Source of the DNA: CAZBEJ01 sp964521305
GTDB taxonomy: Bacteria > Patescibacteriota > Microgenomatia > UBA1406 > GWC2-37-13
Reading direction: 5' to 3'
DNA length: 20,111 bases
Assembly: GCA_964521305.1 (NCBI GenBank)
Contig: CAZFQZ010000016.1
Coordinates: 1 to 20,111 of the forward strand
In this document: positions 7,028-14,486 of the stretch, piece by piece
How positions within the stretch are numbered: the stretch's first letter is position 1
How the letters are laid out: every line of letters starts with the position of its first letter
Notes under the pieces: generated by a model
Seen by the model: the letters and a program-made list of their open reading frames with translations, nothing else
Databases searched by the model: none
What the model was told of the DNA's origin: nothing
Made by a program: the position numbers and the translations under genes

Positions 7028-7783
7028 ATGATGCTTAATTCGACTTTATTCTCCACGTTTATTCTCGCATTATTCTTAGGGCTTCGCCACGGTATAGACT
7101 GGGATCATATCGCTGCCATTTCCGATATTACCGGAACATCCGAAAACAAAAAACAGGGATTTATCCTCGGTTTTATCTATGCAATCGGACACGCGACCGT
7201 TATCGTGGTTATCGGCCTGGCTGCAATACTGCTTGGGGCACGGTTACCCACATGGATTGACGCGGTTATGGAACGCATTGTCGGCATCACCCTGATTTTA
7301 TTGGGAACATGGCTGATTTATTCCATTTTCCGGCACGGTCCGCATTTCCGAAAAAAAAGCAGATGGATGCTTCTATTCATGTTATTCAATAAAGTAAGCG
7401 ACACCATTCATCATAAACTTGCGCATAAACACAATGTTCCCCATATCCATCTGCCGGAAAATTACGGGAAGCGTACTGCTTTTAGCGTCGGCATGATCCA
7501 CGGCATAGGTGCGGAAACACCAACGCAGGTATTATTGTTTTTAACCGCTGCCGGAGTCGGCGGACCAACAGTTGGTTCATTTTTATTATTCACGTTCGTC
7601 ATCGGATTAATCATTTCAAATAGCGTAATCACCGGAATTGCTACTGCAGGGTTTTTGGGGGCAGAAGGAAATTCGAAAATATCTATTGTGTTGGGACTTG
7701 TTACTGCGATATTCAGCCTGATTGTCGGCTTTATTTTCCTGTTTCACGGTGCAATGTTGTTACCTTCTTTCTTCGGCGGCTGA
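7028..7783 (+). CDS. NiCoT/NicO-type nickel-cobalt transporter family membrane protein
   Basis: About 250 residues with six to seven hydrophobic segments. Near the N-terminus is LGLRHGIDWDHIAAISD, which contains the HX4DH signature (H-GIDW-DH) that binds metal in transmembrane helix II of nickel/cobalt permeases. A His-rich cytoplasmic loop follows around 125-145 (HHKLAHKHNVPHIHLPE). A later GMIHGIGAETPTQVLLF supplies another conserved His. The likely role is uptake (or movement) of Ni2+ or Co2+ across the cytoplasmic membrane. Direction and metal cannot be fixed from sequence. Probable start is the second ATG (7031). It stands alone, divergent from ndh. Confidence 0.82.
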   Translation: MMLNSTLFSTFILALFLGLRHGIDWDHIAAISDITGTSENKKQGFILGFIYAIGHATVIVVIGLAAILLGARLPTWIDAVMERIVGITLILLGTWLIYSIFRHGPHFRKKSRWMLLFMLFNKVSDTIHHKLAHKHNVPHIHLPENYGKRTAFSVGMIHGIGAETPTQVLLFLTAAGVGGPTVGSFLLFTFVIGLIISNSVITGIATAGFLGAEGNSKISIVLGLVTAIFSLIVGFIFLFHGAMLLPSFFGG

Positions 7784-7835
7784 ACTCCATAGTATCGTCA
7801 ATAAGACAATTATATTTGTAGATTATACTATTGAC

Positions 7836-7952
7836 TTGATTTTACGGCTAAAAATACTATAATTTCTCTTCAGCCGTGCGCATTATCCATTTGTTTGCCG
7901 AATGGAACAAAGCCGCACAATTAGAAAATCTAACGTAGCTTGCTTTTTTTTA
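7836..7952 (+). ncRNA. Candidate small RNA unit: promoter, paired elements, U-run
   Basis: A good plus-strand promoter is seen: -35 TTGATT (7836-7841), 16 nt, TATAAT (7858-7863), start near 7870. No start codon with a credible ORF follows. The next 60 nt can pair GTGCG with CGCAC around an inner CCATT/AATGG stem. TTAGA-AAA-TCTAA at 7921-7933 follows, and then an 8-T run from 7943 to 7951. The end overlaps the 3' end of the convergent phosphatase gene, so it could be an antisense RNA or merely a stray promoter. No known RNA family is recognised. Confidence 0.3.
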
Positions 7953-8574
7953 CTCCTGCGGTCTCTTTCACAAAAAAATCAACGCCATCTGACTCTATTT
8001 TTACATACCCCGTATTTGAGATTGCTCCGGAGCGAAGCGTTTCGTGTGTACCGAATCCCAGATGAATAAGAAACGCTCTCATCAGACCGCCGTGGGTTGC
8101 GATCAATACGGTTTTTCCTGCATATGCAATGCATAGTTCGCGAAGAAACGGAATCAACCGCTGTAGCAAATCTTCATTATTTTCTGCACGTTCCAAACCA
8201 TGCTTTCTTTTTTCTCCATCGGTCATGAAAACTAATCTATGAATAAGGCTTTCCAGTAGGGAATCCGCTTTCTCCCAACTCTGTCCCTCCAGTTTCCCGA
8301 AACTTCGTTCACGAAGAAGTCTGGTTGTTTGTACTGCTATTTTCTTTTCTACAGCAATAATCTCTGCGGTTTGTTTTGCGCGCAGTAAATCCGATGAAAA
8401 TGCGGCATCGAATTGAATGCCCGCGAGTAGTTTTCCCAGCGACCGCGCCTGGAGTTCTCCTTTTGCATTCAAGGGAATATCTGTGTGGCCCTGGATGATT
8501 TTCTTGACATTCCACTCGGTTTCCCCATGACGAACCATGTAGAATGTACAGTATTGGCTCGATTGTATTTTCAT
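7930..8574 (-). CDS. Histidine phosphatase family protein (phosphoglycerate mutase-like)
   Basis: Protein of 214 residues. The catalytic phospho-His lies in MVRHGETEWN (residues 13-22). It is followed by GHTDIPLNAKG, FSSDLLRAKQTAEI, the acid residue region RERSFGKLEGQ (about 88-98) and the second catalytic His in LIATHGGLMRAF. This is the standard order in the cofactor-independent PhoE/GpmB/CobC branch. It probably dephosphorylates a small phosphometabolite in the cytoplasm; specificity is not determinable. The TATAAT 6 nt before the ATG indicates a leaderless message. The last codons overlap a plus-strand candidate RNA unit. Confidence 0.88.
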   Translation of the reverse strand: MKIQSSQYCTFYMVRHGETEWNVKKIIQGHTDIPLNAKGELQARSLGKLLAGIQFDAAFSSDLLRAKQTAEIIAVEKKIAVQTTRLLRERSFGKLEGQSWEKADSLLESLIHRLVFMTDGEKRKHGLERAENNEDLLQRLIPFLRELCIAYAGKTVLIATHGGLMRAFLIHLGFGTHETLRSGAISNTGYVKIESDGVDFFVKETAGVKKSKLR

Positions 8575-8580
8575 GGGTCA

Positions 8581-8586
8581 ATTATA
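8581..8586 (-). promoter_or_regulatory. -10 box for the histidine phosphatase gene (leaderless)
   Basis: Minus strand TATAAT at 8586-8581, 6 nt from the ATG at 8574. No convincing -35 at 16-18 nt. Confidence 0.58.
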
Positions 8587-8612
8587 GTCCAAACCCTCGG
8601 CCTCTAAAAGTA

Positions 8613-9647
8613 TCACAGGTATCTTTTGTAAAACTCCAGATTCCTGTTCATGTTCTGCTGCCATTCCTCAAGGTTGTTGAAATTGTGATTCTGATCTGGA
8701 TAGGTAAAGTACTCAATATTCACTCCCAGGGATTTGAGTTTTTGATACAGATCATCGGACCACTGTTTCGGCACTTCCTCATCCTTATCCCCCTGATGCA
8801 GCTGAATCGGCGCCTTTATCCAGGAAAAATATGATGTCGGGGAAAACTCAACAGGGTTATAATTCTCCAGAAAATTCCGGATTACTTTTTTCAGCATTTT
8901 ACCCTGGTCATCAAGTTCCGGTGCATAATATAAAACCGATTCCGGAAACGATTTTGACACCGGAGCCCATAAGACGGTCGGATAATTTTTTCCTGAAATT
9001 TCAAGCACCGACAATGCAATTTGACCTCCGTTACTATGTGCCCAAATACCTACTTTTGCTGTGTCTATTTGAACATTGGATATATTCTTCACCCCGTAAC
9101 CAAAATTCTTGAGCTGCGAAGTCGAGGTTACGGGGTAAACGGACGCCAATAAATCCATCACCGTAATATAGGTAAAGAGTCTGTCTTCAACGTCATCCTT
9201 TAACGACGGAGCCGATTGGCCATATCCGAGAAAATCCGGAGCCAGGGTAACGTATCCATTTTGAGCAAATACTTCAGCAGCATGTTGCGTTCCTTCACCT
9301 GGTGTATATGCTGCCGGATCAACATATCCGCGAATCATGATTATTACCGGATGAGGTCCTTGAGATTTCGGGATATTCATTAAACCGCTTACCTTGTACC
9401 CATCCGCAGTATAGAAAAATACCTGCGAGGTGAAATCCGGATCGTCTTTAACGACTTTATCCATGCTAATCTGGCTTCCTTCGTATGTACGCTTTCTTAA
9501 ATTTTCATACGTATATGCCAATAACGGTTTCGGATTATTTTTGTTTGCTATTGGGGACCTGAAACGATTGTCACGATACCTATATACCATAAGTGCAGCT
9601 GCAAAAATCGTCACGCCTATTAAACTTATTAACAACCATTTTTTCAT
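8613..9647 (-). CDS. Membrane-anchored alpha/beta hydrolase, S9 prolyl-oligopeptidase-like
   Basis: Protein of 344 residues from the ATG at 9647. A longer frame begins at a TTG (9665) but adds only FHIFP-type residues, so the ATG is preferred. An N-terminal anchor (KKWLLISLIGVTIFAAALMVY) exposes the enzyme outside the cell membrane. The fold shows an oxyanion-region strand (HPVIIMIRGYVDPA), the substrate loop PDFLGYGQS, the nucleophile Ser in WAHSNGG, Asp in QGDKDEEVP and His in DQNHNF. This resembles S9 peptidases/esterases of the DUF-like acylpeptidase group. It may hydrolyse peptides or esters at the cell surface. It is followed 38 nt later by the histidine phosphatase gene on the same strand. 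Confidence 0.85.
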   Translation of the reverse strand: MKKWLLISLIGVTIFAAALMVYRYRDNRFRSPIANKNNPKPLLAYTYENLRKRTYEGSQISMDKVVKDDPDFTSQVFFYTADGYKVSGLMNIPKSQGPHPVIIMIRGYVDPAAYTPGEGTQHAAEVFAQNGYVTLAPDFLGYGQSAPSLKDDVEDRLFTYITVMDLLASVYPVTSTSQLKNFGYGVKNISNVQIDTAKVGIWAHSNGGQIALSVLEISGKNYPTVLWAPVSKSFPESVLYYAPELDDQGKMLKKVIRNFLENYNPVEFSPTSYFSWIKAPIQLHQGDKDEEVPKQWSDDLYQKLKSLGVNIEYFTYPDQNHNFNNLEEWQQNMNRNLEFYKRYL

Positions 9648-9684
9648 GGGAAAAATATGAAACAACTATACAAATATTGCATAG

Positions 9685-9693
9685 TGATATAAT
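9685..9693 (+). promoter_or_regulatory. Extended -10 upstream of the glycosidase gene
   Basis: TGATATAAT (TGn + TATAAT at 9688-9693) on the plus strand, 52 nt upstream of the ATG at 9746. This would give a leader of about 45 nt, unlike the leaderless genes nearby. No good -35. Confidence 0.42.
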
Positions 9694-9745
9694 ATTAAAT
9701 ATACTCAATACTTGTTTAATCTGAGAAACTTATTTTTACTCAATT

Positions 9746-11383
9746 ATGAAATATAGATCATCAGGCTTTATATTTCTCATTATCCCTCTCGCGTTTGTCG
9801 TTCTTTCCGCTATTGGCTATTTTCTTTATTCACACACCAATATAATCCAAAACATGCTTTCCAGTCAAACGCCAACCGAGGCAGTACAACCAAATCCTCT
9901 TGATTTCAAAAACAAACTAACAACAGATGAAAAAAAGTGCATTGAAAGAAAACTGGGGGTAGTAAAAACACTTCAGCTTATCAAAGAGATACAGCGAACA
10001 AAGCAGGTTCCCCAAGACGTAATACCGATTGTCAACAGTTGTCTTCCGAGCAGTATGCAACTACCTGTATTCCCTACACTTTCTCCAGGAACACAACCAA
10101 ATGTGTATTCTGGTTATGGTCTTGTACTGGGAGCCGGAGTCATGATCCAACAAATGCCCCAACTTTGCCAGGAAGTACAGAAGTACGGTTCAAAATTCGA
10201 CTGGCTCACGCTATCCTGGTCACGCATCCAACCCAAAGCCGGTCAATGGGATTATAGCCAGTTCGATTCGTGGGTCGATGGATACCGCGCATGCGGACAG
10301 CAAGTCGGCGTACATATCCTTTCCGACGCACCATGGGCTACCCAACCCGCGCCTCAAACTTCAGGCAATCACAAACCATCCATGCCTGCAAAAAATATGC
10401 AGGACTATTATGATTTCGTTTATAACGTCGCATCCCATTACAAAGGAAAAATAGCGAGATATTCCATTGAAAATGAAGCTCACGCGAGCCAAAACTGGGG
10501 CGGTACTCCTCAACAATATTTCGAAGAACTGCAAACCGCGTACAAAGCGATTCATGCAGGCGACCCGAATGCGATCGTCGAAGACGCGGCCATGTCGCAT
10601 GAAGGCCTCGGCTATTTGACTACCTCATGGCTCTATAAAAAAGGAGAAACGCAGCAAGCAATGGATTTCTGCAACAGCTATGACCTGCATTTCCAACGCA
10701 ACAGCCAGTCACTCAAATGCACCGGTGTTTCGCAACTCCAGGAGATGATTAATAGCTCAACTGTCCGGCATTTGATCCAGTGGGAAACCATGCTTTTCCA
10801 AAACCACGCGTATTATGATCATATGCAGATTCATATCGGAACTACATGGCAGGATTTGCAAACGGTTTTCACCTATCTGCATACCAATTTACAGGCGCAA
10901 GGCGCTGACAAACCACTGGATCTGTGGGAAGGATGGTACGGATGGTGGGGTGCTCCCGGAAACGGATTTGATCCGCTAACGCAGGCGAAGGACGTGGTAA
11001 AACAGGCGGTGACCGCGTTCGCGAATAACGTAACCGTATATAATTACTGGCTGTTTAACGACTATACCTTGCAGGCAGAAGGTCATGTCGGCTTAGTTGA
11101 CAATCAGGGCAGCCCGCGGCCTGCCGCATATGCGTATAAAACCATGTCGGAAAAACTTACAGGGTCAACATCAGTACAACAGATCCCTTCGGGATCTAAT
11201 ATTTACGAATATAAATTCAGTAGAAACGGAAAGAACATTTATGTCGTATGGAGCATTGTGCCGGCAACAGTTCCTTCACCATTTCAAAATCATACGTCGG
11301 TTACAGATATACGGGGAAATACAAAAGACATAAGCGGATCACAGATCTCGGTTAGCGACTCGCCTGTTTTTATCGAAGAATAA
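9746..11383 (+). CDS. Secreted/anchored clan GH-A glycoside hydrolase
   Basis: Protein of 545 residues. A signal anchor covers residues 7-28. A small two-Cys domain (about 55-100, DEKKCIERKLG to VNSCLP) resembles the short helical module found in many CPR exported proteins. A TIM-barrel glycosidase domain (about 120-485) follows. The acid/base is expected at Glu244 in SIENEAH (Asn-Glu pair at the end of strand 4). The nucleophile is probably Glu395 in LDLWEGWYGWW. WLTLSWSRIQPKAGQWDY (about 153-170) matches the early barrel of GH39/GH10-like enzymes. The C-terminus is a small beta domain. The likely role is extracellular attack on beta-linked xylan-type or glucan material. A palindrome in its 3' part encodes the linker QIPSGS. 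Confidence 0.83.
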   Translation: MKYRSSGFIFLIIPLAFVVLSAIGYFLYSHTNIIQNMLSSQTPTEAVQPNPLDFKNKLTTDEKKCIERKLGVVKTLQLIKEIQRTKQVPQDVIPIVNSCLPSSMQLPVFPTLSPGTQPNVYSGYGLVLGAGVMIQQMPQLCQEVQKYGSKFDWLTLSWSRIQPKAGQWDYSQFDSWVDGYRACGQQVGVHILSDAPWATQPAPQTSGNHKPSMPAKNMQDYYDFVYNVASHYKGKIARYSIENEAHASQNWGGTPQQYFEELQTAYKAIHAGDPNAIVEDAAMSHEGLGYLTTSWLYKKGETQQAMDFCNSYDLHFQRNSQSLKCTGVSQLQEMINSSTVRHLIQWETMLFQNHAYYDHMQIHIGTTWQDLQTVFTYLHTNLQAQGADKPLDLWEGWYGWWGAPGNGFDPLTQAKDVVKQAVTAFANNVTVYNYWLFNDYTLQAEGHVGLVDNQGSPRPAAYAYKTMSEKLTGSTSVQQIPSGSNIYEYKFSRNGKNIYVVWSIVPATVPSPFQNHTSVTDIRGNTKDISGSQISVSDSPVFIEE

Positions 11384-11410
11384 GAAGTTTGACACATAAA
11401 CATTCATCTC

Positions 11411-11436
11411 ATTTCGATCATTCGAATCATCGAAAT
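11411..11436. promoter_or_regulatory. 26-bp near-perfect palindrome upstream of the TrpR-like gene (candidate operator)
   Basis: Left arm ATTTCGAT, core ATTCGAAT, right arm ATCGAAAT, with single mismatched C positions between them: 24 of 26 bases are symmetric about 11423.5. Its right arm overlaps where the -35 of a TATAAT at 11453-11458 would fall. It shares 20 of 26 positions with the palindrome at 11959-11984. It could alternatively be a terminator for the glycosidase gene, but no U-run follows. Confidence 0.55.
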
Positions 11437-11461
11437 CGTATTGTTTGTCGTTTATAATCCA

Positions 11462-11490
11462 TTGATGTTTTATTCCTATTCTTTCATAAT
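11462..11490 (+). promoter_or_regulatory. Promoter of the TrpR-like gene (leaderless)
   Basis: TTGATG (11462-11467), 17 nt, CATAAT (11485-11490), then 9 nt to the ATG at 11500. A second -10, TATAAT at 11453-11458, lies upstream and would be overlapped at its -35 by the 11411-11436 palindrome. Confidence 0.55.
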
Positions 11491-11499
11491 GATAAATAT

Positions 11500-11940
11500 A
11501 TGACCCAAGTATCACGGAGATATCTTGACGAATCCATACTCCATAAATTGTTTATCCTGTTTTTCGAGGCTGTCGGTAATAACACGGCGCAAAAAGAATT
11601 CGAAGATATCATAAACGACCTATTGTCTCCCTCGGAAAAAATTATGCTCGCAAAAAGAGTTGCGATCATCTATCTTCTTTTGAAGAAAAAAGACGTGATA
11701 ACAATATCTAAAACCCTAAAAGTTTCCACTTCAACTGTTTCGAAATTCAAAATTATCACGGAGAATAGTCATGGTATTGTTCCCCGATTCGAAAAAATCA
11801 TAAAGAGTAAAAAAATATATGATTTCTTGACGGATTTATTTAAAGATGTTTTTTTTCCTCCTTTTCGTCCCGGCTCAAATTGGAGTACAAATCTGAAAGA
11901 ACGATGGAGAATAAAAAAAGAGCGGGAACAAGGAATATAG
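11500..11940 (+). CDS. TrpR/YerC/YecD-family transcriptional regulator
   Basis: Protein of 146 residues. The first 95 residues match the TrpR superfamily. An all-helical start contains FEDIINDLLSPSEKIMLAKRVAIIYLLLKKK, and the helix-turn-helix is ISKTLKVSTSTVSKFKIITE, with the reader helix around STSTVSKF. YerC-type proteins are small dimeric DNA-binding proteins whose ligand is generally not tryptophan. The last 50 residues are a basic extension (PFRPGSNWSTNLKERWRIKKERE) longer than in typical 100-residue members. The gene is flanked on both sides by related 26-bp palindromes, which suggests that it binds them. Convergent with the aldehyde dehydrogenase gene. Confidence 0.85.
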   Translation: MTQVSRRYLDESILHKLFILFFEAVGNNTAQKEFEDIINDLLSPSEKIMLAKRVAIIYLLLKKKDVITISKTLKVSTSTVSKFKIITENSHGIVPRFEKIIKSKKIYDFLTDLFKDVFFPPFRPGSNWSTNLKERWRIKKEREQGI

Positions 11941-11958
11941 AAATCCTTTTATGTACTG

Positions 11959-11984
11959 TTTTCGTTAATTCGAATTAACGAAAA
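11959..11984. promoter_or_regulatory. Perfect 26-bp palindrome between convergent genes
   Basis: Arms TTTTCGTTA and TAACGAAAA around the same ATTCGAAT core as at 11411-11436; all 26 bases are symmetric. It sits 18 nt after the TrpR-like stop and 6 nt before the aldehyde dehydrogenase stop. As RNA it forms an 11-bp stem with a TCGA loop in either direction, so it can act as a bidirectional terminator. The shared sequence with the upstream palindrome makes a protein-binding site equally plausible. Confidence 0.6.
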
Positions 11985-11990
11985 TACTAT

Positions 11991-13373
11991 TTATTTCTCC
12001 TCAGAGACGATTTTCAGCTGCGTAACTTCGTTGAATCCGAATTCTCCGTGAGTTCTGCCCATGCCTGATTTTTTGTATCCGCCGAATGGATTAGTCGGTT
12101 GCCAGAATGAAGTTTGGTTTTGACCCACACTACCTGCTTTTAATTGTTTACTTATTCTTTGGAAACAATCCTTGTCATTTGTTAATATATGTGCCGTCAG
12201 ACCGTATTCCGTATCATTAGCCAATTCTACCGCCTGTTCCTCTGTTTTGAACGGAACGATCGGTAATACCGGACCGAACGTTTCTTCTTTCCACACGCGC
12301 ATGGTTCTTAAAACTTCCGTCATTATGGTCGGCAAATAATATGCTCCTTTCATATTTTTTGGACGTTTTCCCCCTACTATTATCTTTGCCCCTTGTTTTA
12401 CCGAATCATTGACTTGTGACTCTATACGTTTTACTTGCCGTTCGCTCACCAAAGGACCGATTTCAGTCGCTTCATCCAAGACATCTCCGACCTTCAATTT
12501 ACTCACATATGTTGAAAGTTTTTCAACGACTTTATCAAATACACGTTCGTGAGCAATGAGGCGTTTGACTGCATCACATGCCTGGCCTGCATTTTTAAAT
12601 CGTCTATCTGTTATATATGCAATTGTATTATCGTTGATTTCAAAATCATCAAATAATATTAATGGCGAGGAGCCTCCAAGCTCGGCTGTTATGGGAATGA
12701 ATTTTTCTACCGCTATTTTCGTCAAACGCTGCCCAATTTCGGTACTTCCGGTAAACGAAATCATGTCTATATCCTGATGAACCAGACAGTCTCCTGTTTT
12801 ACCATCACCGTAAATAATATTGAAAACACCTTGAGGTATGTCAGAATTACTGATTAATTCTTCAAGAAGTTTTGAGAATAAAGGGTCTTCTTCCGAATTC
12901 TTATATACGATGGTATTACCTGCAATAAGCGCCTGGCCACATTGCCATGCCACATTCATGAACGGATAGTTCCAAGGAAGAATTGCAGCAATCACACCGC
13001 GCGGTTCACGGCATAAATTGTGGACTTCTGTATCTGATTCATAGGTTATCTGCGGACTAAGATATTTTTCCGCCATTTTTATGTATGCTTCGAAATATTC
13101 TATCCCACCTTGGACGTTTTGCCGTGAGCTTTTGATAGGTCTCCCCGTCTCCTTTGCGATCAGTTGCGCAATTTCTTCCGCTCTTTTTTTCGAAATTTTC
13201 ACGAACGAGTCAATTGCTTTACATCGATCTGACAGGTTCATATCCCACCACATCGGCAATGCTTTTCTTGCTTTTGCGACAGATTCCTGTATTTCTTCCT
13301 CAGTGGATATTTTCACTTCACCGAGGACCTCGAAATTTCTTGACGGATTGGTTGAAATAAGCGTTTTATTCAT
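11991..13373 (-). CDS. Aldehyde dehydrogenase, succinate-semialdehyde dehydrogenase-like
   Basis: Protein of 460 residues from ATG 13373. A frame 36 residues longer exists, but its extra part overlaps the upstream gene in another frame and is not family-like. It shows the ALDH order: LPWNYPFMNVAW (about 133-144), NAD-binding ISFTGSTEIGQRL, general base Glu231 in TAELGGSSP, catalytic Cys266 in NAGQACDAVKR, and EETFGPVLPIVPF late. It oxidises an aldehyde to the acid with NAD(P)+; the overall form and GQACxAxKR block resemble short succinate-semialdehyde dehydrogenases. The start overlaps the end of the small membrane protein gene by 8 nt, indicating translational coupling. The true substrate is unknown. 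Confidence 0.9.
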   Translation of the reverse strand: MNKTLISTNPSRNFEVLGEVKISTEEEIQESVAKARKALPMWWDMNLSDRCKAIDSFVKISKKRAEEIAQLIAKETGRPIKSSRQNVQGGIEYFEAYIKMAEKYLSPQITYESDTEVHNLCREPRGVIAAILPWNYPFMNVAWQCGQALIAGNTIVYKNSEEDPLFSKLLEELISNSDIPQGVFNIIYGDGKTGDCLVHQDIDMISFTGSTEIGQRLTKIAVEKFIPITAELGGSSPLILFDDFEINDNTIAYITDRRFKNAGQACDAVKRLIAHERVFDKVVEKLSTYVSKLKVGDVLDEATEIGPLVSERQVKRIESQVNDSVKQGAKIIVGGKRPKNMKGAYYLPTIMTEVLRTMRVWKEETFGPVLPIVPFKTEEQAVELANDTEYGLTAHILTNDKDCFQRISKQLKAGSVGQNQTSFWQPTNPFGGYKKSGMGRTHGEFGFNEVTQLKIVSEEK

Positions 13374-13599
13374 TGTGGCCTTTTTCCATAAGATCCTTAT
13401 ATAATTCCGCTTCTTTAATAAATTCTGGTTTCGGTATTCCGGCGGGATTTCTTGTATCAATCCAGTTGTATCGTTCAACAAATCTCAGGTAAAACCCGAA
13501 CGGGTCTTTGATCCGTTTTTCAATGAGGAATTTATCGGTTAAAACGGCAAAACTGTAAAAAACGGTGACCAATGCGGCAAATAGGTACCAAGACATCAT
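13366..13599 (-). CDS. Small single-span membrane protein ahead of aldehyde dehydrogenase
   Basis: Protein of 77 residues with one hydrophobic helix at residues 4-21 (WYLFAALVTVFYSFAVLT), followed by a basic, aromatic hydrophilic tail (DKFLIEKRIKDPFGFYLRFVERYNW). No family recognised. The start has two adjacent ATGs (13599 and 13596). An extended -10 TGCTATAAT lies 7 nt upstream, so it is the first gene of a leaderless operon with the aldehyde dehydrogenase, which it overlaps by 8 nt. It may tether or regulate the enzyme, but that is only a contextual guess. Confidence 0.7.
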   Translation of the reverse strand: MMSWYLFAALVTVFYSFAVLTDKFLIEKRIKDPFGFYLRFVERYNWIDTRNPAGIPKPEFIKEAELYKDLMEKGHNE

Positions 13600-13606
13600 T
13601 TACACC

Positions 13607-13615
13607 ATTATAGCA
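13607..13615 (-). promoter_or_regulatory. Extended -10 for the small membrane protein-ALDH operon (leaderless)
   Basis: Minus strand TGCTATAAT (13615-13607), 7 nt from the ATG at 13599. It is identical to the extended -10 boxes at 7016-7024 and 18091-18099. It lies in the 35-bp gap after the alpha/beta hydrolase gene. Confidence 0.62.
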
Positions 13616-13634
13616 AAAGTCGGAAAAAAACACA

Positions 13635-14483
13635 TTATTTGTCGGCAACCAGATATTTATATGTCAGATGGGCTAGCGTGTCCGGCGTTTCCACCGGCGT
13701 GACGTGCCCTCCTTTTTCAATGAAATCCAGTGTGGCTTGCGACACCATAGAATGCAATTTACGAGCCTGGTCGTTGCTGATAAGCAGATCCTGAGCGCCA
13801 AAAATCAAATGGATCGGAACTTTAATATCTCTGATTTTCCGGTAATTGAAGTGCATGAGATTGACCCAGGTTTCGTCAAACGCCTGCTCGTCCTGTGTTT
13901 TTTGTAACAGTAGTTTCCGAATAAGCCATTTGGTTTTCCTACGGAAACTTCTGAATTTCATGATAAAAAAGCCAAGGAAAAAATTCAAATACCTGTTTTT
14001 CCAAAAATAAAAGATAGGATGAAAAATGTGTGGAGACCGGATCCCGATATCAGACATATGTCTCATCAGATGAAACCCCATTTGGCCTTCTTCATACGGC
14101 GGGCTTACTAAAATCAATTTCTTCACCCGCCGGGGATATAAATACGTAAATTCTATTGCCAAAGCAGCGCCCATACAATGACCCCACAGGTTGACGGACT
14201 CCAACCCAAGAAACCCAAGCAGATCATCCAAATACCGTGCATAGTTGGTCAACGTCAACTTGGCATCAAAGCGCGGCGAATCTCCCCATCCGGGCAGGTC
14301 GGGGAAAATCAGAAAATAATCATTCCGCAGCTTATAGCTAAATTCCAAAAGGTTACTGTGTATTCCTGTCAATCCCGGAATCAGGAGAAGTTTCGGTTTT
14401 TTCGTATCACCGACAACCCAAATATATTCGGTTCTTCTTTTGTACCTGTACCCTATCCGTTTGATCGTATGATATACGGGCAT
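13635..14483 (-). CDS. Alpha/beta hydrolase with Cys in the nucleophile elbow
   Basis: Protein of 282 residues without signal peptide. The oxyanion strand is LLLIPGLTG (33-41) and PDLPGWGDS lies near 61-69. The nucleophile elbow is LWGHCMGAA, where position 103 is Cys (codon TGT) instead of the usual Ser. The acid is in LIFGAQDLLI and the His in EKGGHVTPVETP near the C-terminus, so the triad positions are complete except for the Ser-to-Cys change. The lid region is rich in aromatic and basic residues (IFYFWKNRYLNFFLGFFIMKF, broken by charges), which may contact membranes or lipids. Cys nucleophiles occur in dienelactone hydrolases. Preceded at 3 nt by the small anchored protein gene, forming an operon. 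Confidence 0.85.
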   Translation of the reverse strand: MPVYHTIKRIGYRYKRRTEYIWVVGDTKKPKLLLIPGLTGIHSNLLEFSYKLRNDYFLIFPDLPGWGDSPRFDAKLTLTNYARYLDDLLGFLGLESVNLWGHCMGAALAIEFTYLYPRRVKKLILVSPPYEEGQMGFHLMRHMSDIGIRSPHIFHPIFYFWKNRYLNFFLGFFIMKFRSFRRKTKWLIRKLLLQKTQDEQAFDETWVNLMHFNYRKIRDIKVPIHLIFGAQDLLISNDQARKLHSMVSQATLDFIEKGGHVTPVETPDTLAHLTYKYLVADK

Positions 14484-14486
14484 ACA

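Noticed and set aside
13081..13404. Plus-strand ORF of 107 residues
   Set aside because: Antisense to the aldehyde dehydrogenase gene, which has all catalytic motifs.
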